This document shows positions 62,206-64,000 of a stretch of 64,000 nt of DNA, piece by piece (positions within the stretch are counted from its first letter, which is position 1; each line of letters begins with the position of its first letter). The notes under the pieces are model-generated. The model ran no database searches and was not told where the DNA came from. It saw nothing but the letters and a program-made list of their open reading frames with translations. This stretch comes from Candidatus Nanopelagicales bacterium (GTDB lineage: Bacteria > Actinomycetota > Actinomycetes > S36-B12), in the NCBI GenBank assembly GCA_017854795.1, contig JAFMHB010000009.1, positions 19,305 to 83,304 of the forward strand, read 5' to 3'. The position numbers and the translations under genes were made by a program.

Positions 62206-62579
62206 TAGGCCTTCTCCTTCTTTGCGCCGTAGCGGGACCGTGCCTGCTTGCGGTTCTTAACGCCCTGAGCGTCAAGTGCGCCGCGGATGACTTTGTAACG
62301 AACACCGGGAAGATCGCGAACTCGGCCACCACGTACGAGCACGATTGAGTGCTCCTGGAGATTGTGGCCAACGCCGGGGATGTAGGCAGTGATTTCCACC
62401 TGGGAGGTCAACCGCACACGGGCTACCTTGCGAAGCGCAGAGTTCGGCTTCTTTGGGGTAGTTGTATAAACACGTGTACAGACCCCGCGCCTCTGTGGGC
62501 TGCCCTTAAGGGCTGGGGCCTTGGTCTTGGAGACCTTGTCCTGCCGGCCCTTGCGGACCAGCTGCTGGATGGTAGGCAC
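62205..62579 (-). CDS. rpsL: 30S ribosomal protein S12
   Basis: Decoding-centre protein of 124 residues. The streptomycin-determining regions [13 protein letters not shown] and [13 protein letters not shown] keep the usual Lys residues, so a sensitive-type sequence. The frame extends 62 codons upstream, but the GTG at 62579 ([13 protein letters not shown]) with AGGAGAGG is the real start. It heads the str operon. Confidence 0.97.
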   Translation of the reverse strand: MPTIQQLVRKGRQDKVSKTKAPALKGSPQRRGVCTRVYTTTPKKPNSALRKVARVRLTSQVEITAYIPGVGHNLQEHSIVLVRGGRVRDLPGVRYKVIRGALDAQGVKNRKQARSRYGAKKEKA

Positions 62580-62823
62580 GTTGCGCCTCTCCTGACTTCT
62601 CGTTCGTTTACGGTTAACCGGAACGACCCACGCGGTCGGGCGTGTCGCGCGTCTTGCGACGCTCAACCTCGCTAAATCTCGTAGGAATTCTCCGGTGGCG
62701 TTACCACCTCGCGCCACATATATATGTACTGCGACACGCGAGAGCGCGCCCGAGGGGTCAGGCACGAATCGGAAGACTACCCTCCCCTACTTCATCCCGA
62801 TCACCGGGGTCCCCCTAAGGGCT
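62580..62823 (-). promoter_or_regulatory. str operon leader with several palindromes
   Basis: About 240 bases without a gene before rpsL. It holds the palindromes CGGTTAACCG (62611-62620) and ACATATATATGT (62716-62727), and a GGTGG-CGTTA-CCACC hairpin near 62696. A 9-bp inverted repeat GCGTGTCGC / GCGACACGC (62640-62648, 62731-62739) encloses the last two. No clear -35/-10 pair could be fixed. Confidence 0.45.
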
Positions 62824-63189
62824 CTAGTTACCCGAGACCCCAAGGATCGTGAGGAAAAACAGGGCAATAATTCCCAGAACCACTACCGCCGAATAAACCC
62901 CAATATTGATCCAGGCGACTATTTTCGATGCAGTGACGAATGCCCCGCCACCCACTGAGCCGTTACTGGCGGCAATTTCCTTTTCGGCCTTGTTTGCAAA
63001 GACCAAAGCCACGATCGCAAAAACAATCGGGCAAACCACCCATGAGGTGATCGACAGAACTAAAGCAACAATTGAATTCCCCGAGGGGCTCGGGGTTGCC
63101 GTAACGCTTACAACCGCAGGTTCATCCCAGATCGACTCAGTAGGTGTTTCTGCGGGGCTTGTCTCGGGTTCTGGTGTCTGGTTGCTCAT
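62824..63189 (-). CDS. DUF4190-like small membrane protein
   Basis: A 121-residue protein. An acidic Pro/Thr-rich cytosolic N-terminus (about 1-38) precedes two membrane segments joined by a short loop with FANKAEKEIAASNGSVGGGAF. This layout is that of DUF4190 proteins. Function unknown. It lies next to another small two-helix protein with a similar acidic, Pro-rich N-terminus. Confidence 0.7.
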   Translation of the reverse strand: MSNQTPEPETSPAETPTESIWDEPAVVSVTATPSPSGNSIVALVLSITSWVVCPIVFAIVALVFANKAEKEIAASNGSVGGGAFVTASKIVAWINIGVYSAVVVLGIIALFFLTILGVSGN

Positions 63190-63195
63190 GATCCC

Positions 63196-63201
63196 AATCT
63201 A
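63196..63201 (-). promoter_or_regulatory. Leaderless-type -10 box for the DUF4190-like gene
   Basis: TAGATT six bases before the ATG. Confidence 0.45.
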
Positions 63202-63238
63202 CAGCGCATGGACCTCAAGAATCTAGGTCTGACAATGC

Positions 63239-63571
63239 CTACGACCAGTTGATGAGGAGTCGACCCTGTTTGTCCTTAAAGGACCCGACCAAAATGACAA
63301 TGAAGTCGATGAGAGTCCAGATACCCAGCCCACCAAGGGTCACGATCATCAGAATTCCGGTACCGATCTTGCCCACGTAAAAGCGGTGAATCCCAAAAAT
63401 CCCTAAAAACCAGGCGAGCAGAGCAGCGGCGAGCCTGGACTTCGGGCTAATCGGGTTTCCGAATTGATCCACAGTGGGTTTCGGAGGCATCTGCACAACC
63501 GGCGGAGCCACCGGAGCCTCGATGAATACCGACTCGGTGACCTCTTCGACATTCTCATTGTTCATAGACAT
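63239..63571 (-). CDS. TM2 domain membrane protein
   Basis: A 110-residue protein with an acidic and Pro-rich N-terminus, followed by a TM2 domain: KSRLAAALLAWFLGIFGIHRFYVGK, GTGILMIVTLGGLGIWTLIDFI, read as two helices with the GxHRFYxG link. TM2 proteins have no fixed bacterial function. Confidence 0.85.
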   Translation of the reverse strand: MSMNNENVEEVTESVFIEAPVAPPVVQMPPKPTVDQFGNPISPKSRLAAALLAWFLGIFGIHRFYVGKIGTGILMIVTLGGLGIWTLIDFIVILVGSFKDKQGRLLINWS

Positions 63572-63577
63572 GATCTA

Positions 63578-63583
63578 AAGGTA
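63578..63583 (-). promoter_or_regulatory. Leaderless-type -10 box for the TM2 gene
   Basis: TACCTT six bases before the ATG at 63571. Confidence 0.4.
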
Positions 63584-63685
63584 GACCCAAGCTTGCCATT
63601 TTTGATAACGCGACACACTCGCCCCGCGGTGCGAACTGTGCATGACCGGGGCTCCCTTTATTAAGAGTCGCACGGTAAGTCAGAT

Positions 63686-64000
63686 TTACTTGACTGCTGC
63701 TTCTAGCTCGCTAACTATCAACTTAGACATTCCCATCATTGCATTCATCGCACCCTCTGCCTTAGATGAATCAGGATTGCCAAGACATTCACCGAGTTGT
63801 TTCGGAATGATCTGCCAAGAAACATCAAATTTATCCTTCAGCCAACCACACCGACCGGGGCTTCCACCATCAGCGGTGAGCGCGTCCCAGTACGTATCTA
63901 CTTCTGATTGGTCATTGCAAAGAATTACAATCGAGAAGGCCTCGGTGAACGTAAACATGTCCCCGCCATTAAGGGCTGTGTACCTCGCACCCATAAGCTC
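63686..64000 (-). CDS. PhnB-like VOC domain protein, N-terminus beyond the window
   Basis: Partial gene reading in from the right edge. The visible 104 residues hold the second half of a PhnB/glyoxalase-fold protein: YTALNGGDMFTFTEAFSIVI, the EVDTYWDALTADGG stretch, CGWLKDKFDVSWQIIP and a helical end. The ATG at 63994 lies inside the conserved core, and the frame stays open upstream, so it is not the start. Function of this family is unclear. Confidence 0.85.
   Translation of the reverse strand, partial: ELMGARYTALNGGDMFTFTEAFSIVILCNDQSEVDTYWDALTADGGSPGRCGWLKDKFDVSWQIIPKQLGECLGNPDSSKAEGAMNAMMGMSKLIVSELEAAVK

Overview
The window is a compact chromosomal segment of an actinobacterium with middling GC (roughly one half by eye). 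The actinobacterial assignment rests on a WhiB-type iron-sulfur regulator closest to WhiD/WhiB3, a GuaB3 paralogue beside GuaB, the DUF6350 membrane protein between sucCD and purNH, a His-rich GroEL1 behind groES, a PcrA helicase, and the overall gene order. From memory, this order (str/S10/spc/alpha ribosomal operons, rplM-rpsI, glmM, glmS, alr, tsaE-tsaB-rimI-tsaD, groES-groEL, whiD, guaB-guaB3, guaA, pcrA, sucC-sucD, purN-purH) matches the core of high-GC Streptomyces chromosomes. The moderate GC, 4-bp gene overlaps and short spacers fit a small-genome aquatic lineage, but I cannot place it further. No tRNA, rRNA, insertion sequence, prophage or CRISPR array is visible.

Layout. 1-5.0 kb: end of a YdcZ-type transporter, purH, purN and two membrane proteins. 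5.0-9.1 kb: succinyl-CoA synthetase, an orphan B12-binding mutase subunit and a divergent malic enzyme. 9.1-17.2 kb: pcrA, a secreted M15-like peptidase with three repeats, a PIG-L deacetylase, guaA, small membrane proteins and an MntA/HepT toxin-antitoxin pair. 17.3-22.9 kb: succinate-semialdehyde dehydrogenase, guaB3, guaB, a MerR-B12 regulator and divergent whiD. 23.0-27.2 kb: groEL and groES under a double CIRCE operator, a divergent THUMP-like methyltransferase and a polysaccharide deacetylase. 27.3-36.9 kb: t6A modification genes, alanine racemase, NAD(P)HX repair enzyme, glmS and glmM. 36.9-40.1 kb: rpsI, rplM, an exonuclease, a cupin and truA. 40.1-62.6 kb: the alpha, spc, S10 and str ribosomal operons, interrupted only by a DUF2252 gene on the opposite strand. 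62.8-64.0 kb: two small membrane proteins and the end of a PhnB-like protein.

The genes are mostly housekeeping: purine synthesis through to GMP (purN, purH, guaB, guaA), cell-wall precursors (glmS, glmM, alr), translation and tRNA modification, protein folding and the TCA cycle. The less ordinary signals are in the DNA between genes. Five genes carry short tandem duplications placed exactly on the stop codon (sucD, the 25.3-kb methyltransferase, secY, rpsS, rpsJ). Two genes (truA and the YdcZ transporter) have no ATG/GTG/TTG at the required place, and the probable truA start lies in the 3' arm of a strong hairpin. A TANNNT hexamer sits 6-8 bases before a dozen start codons, pointing to widespread leaderless transcription. 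The groES control region has two CIRCE elements, one over the -35 box.
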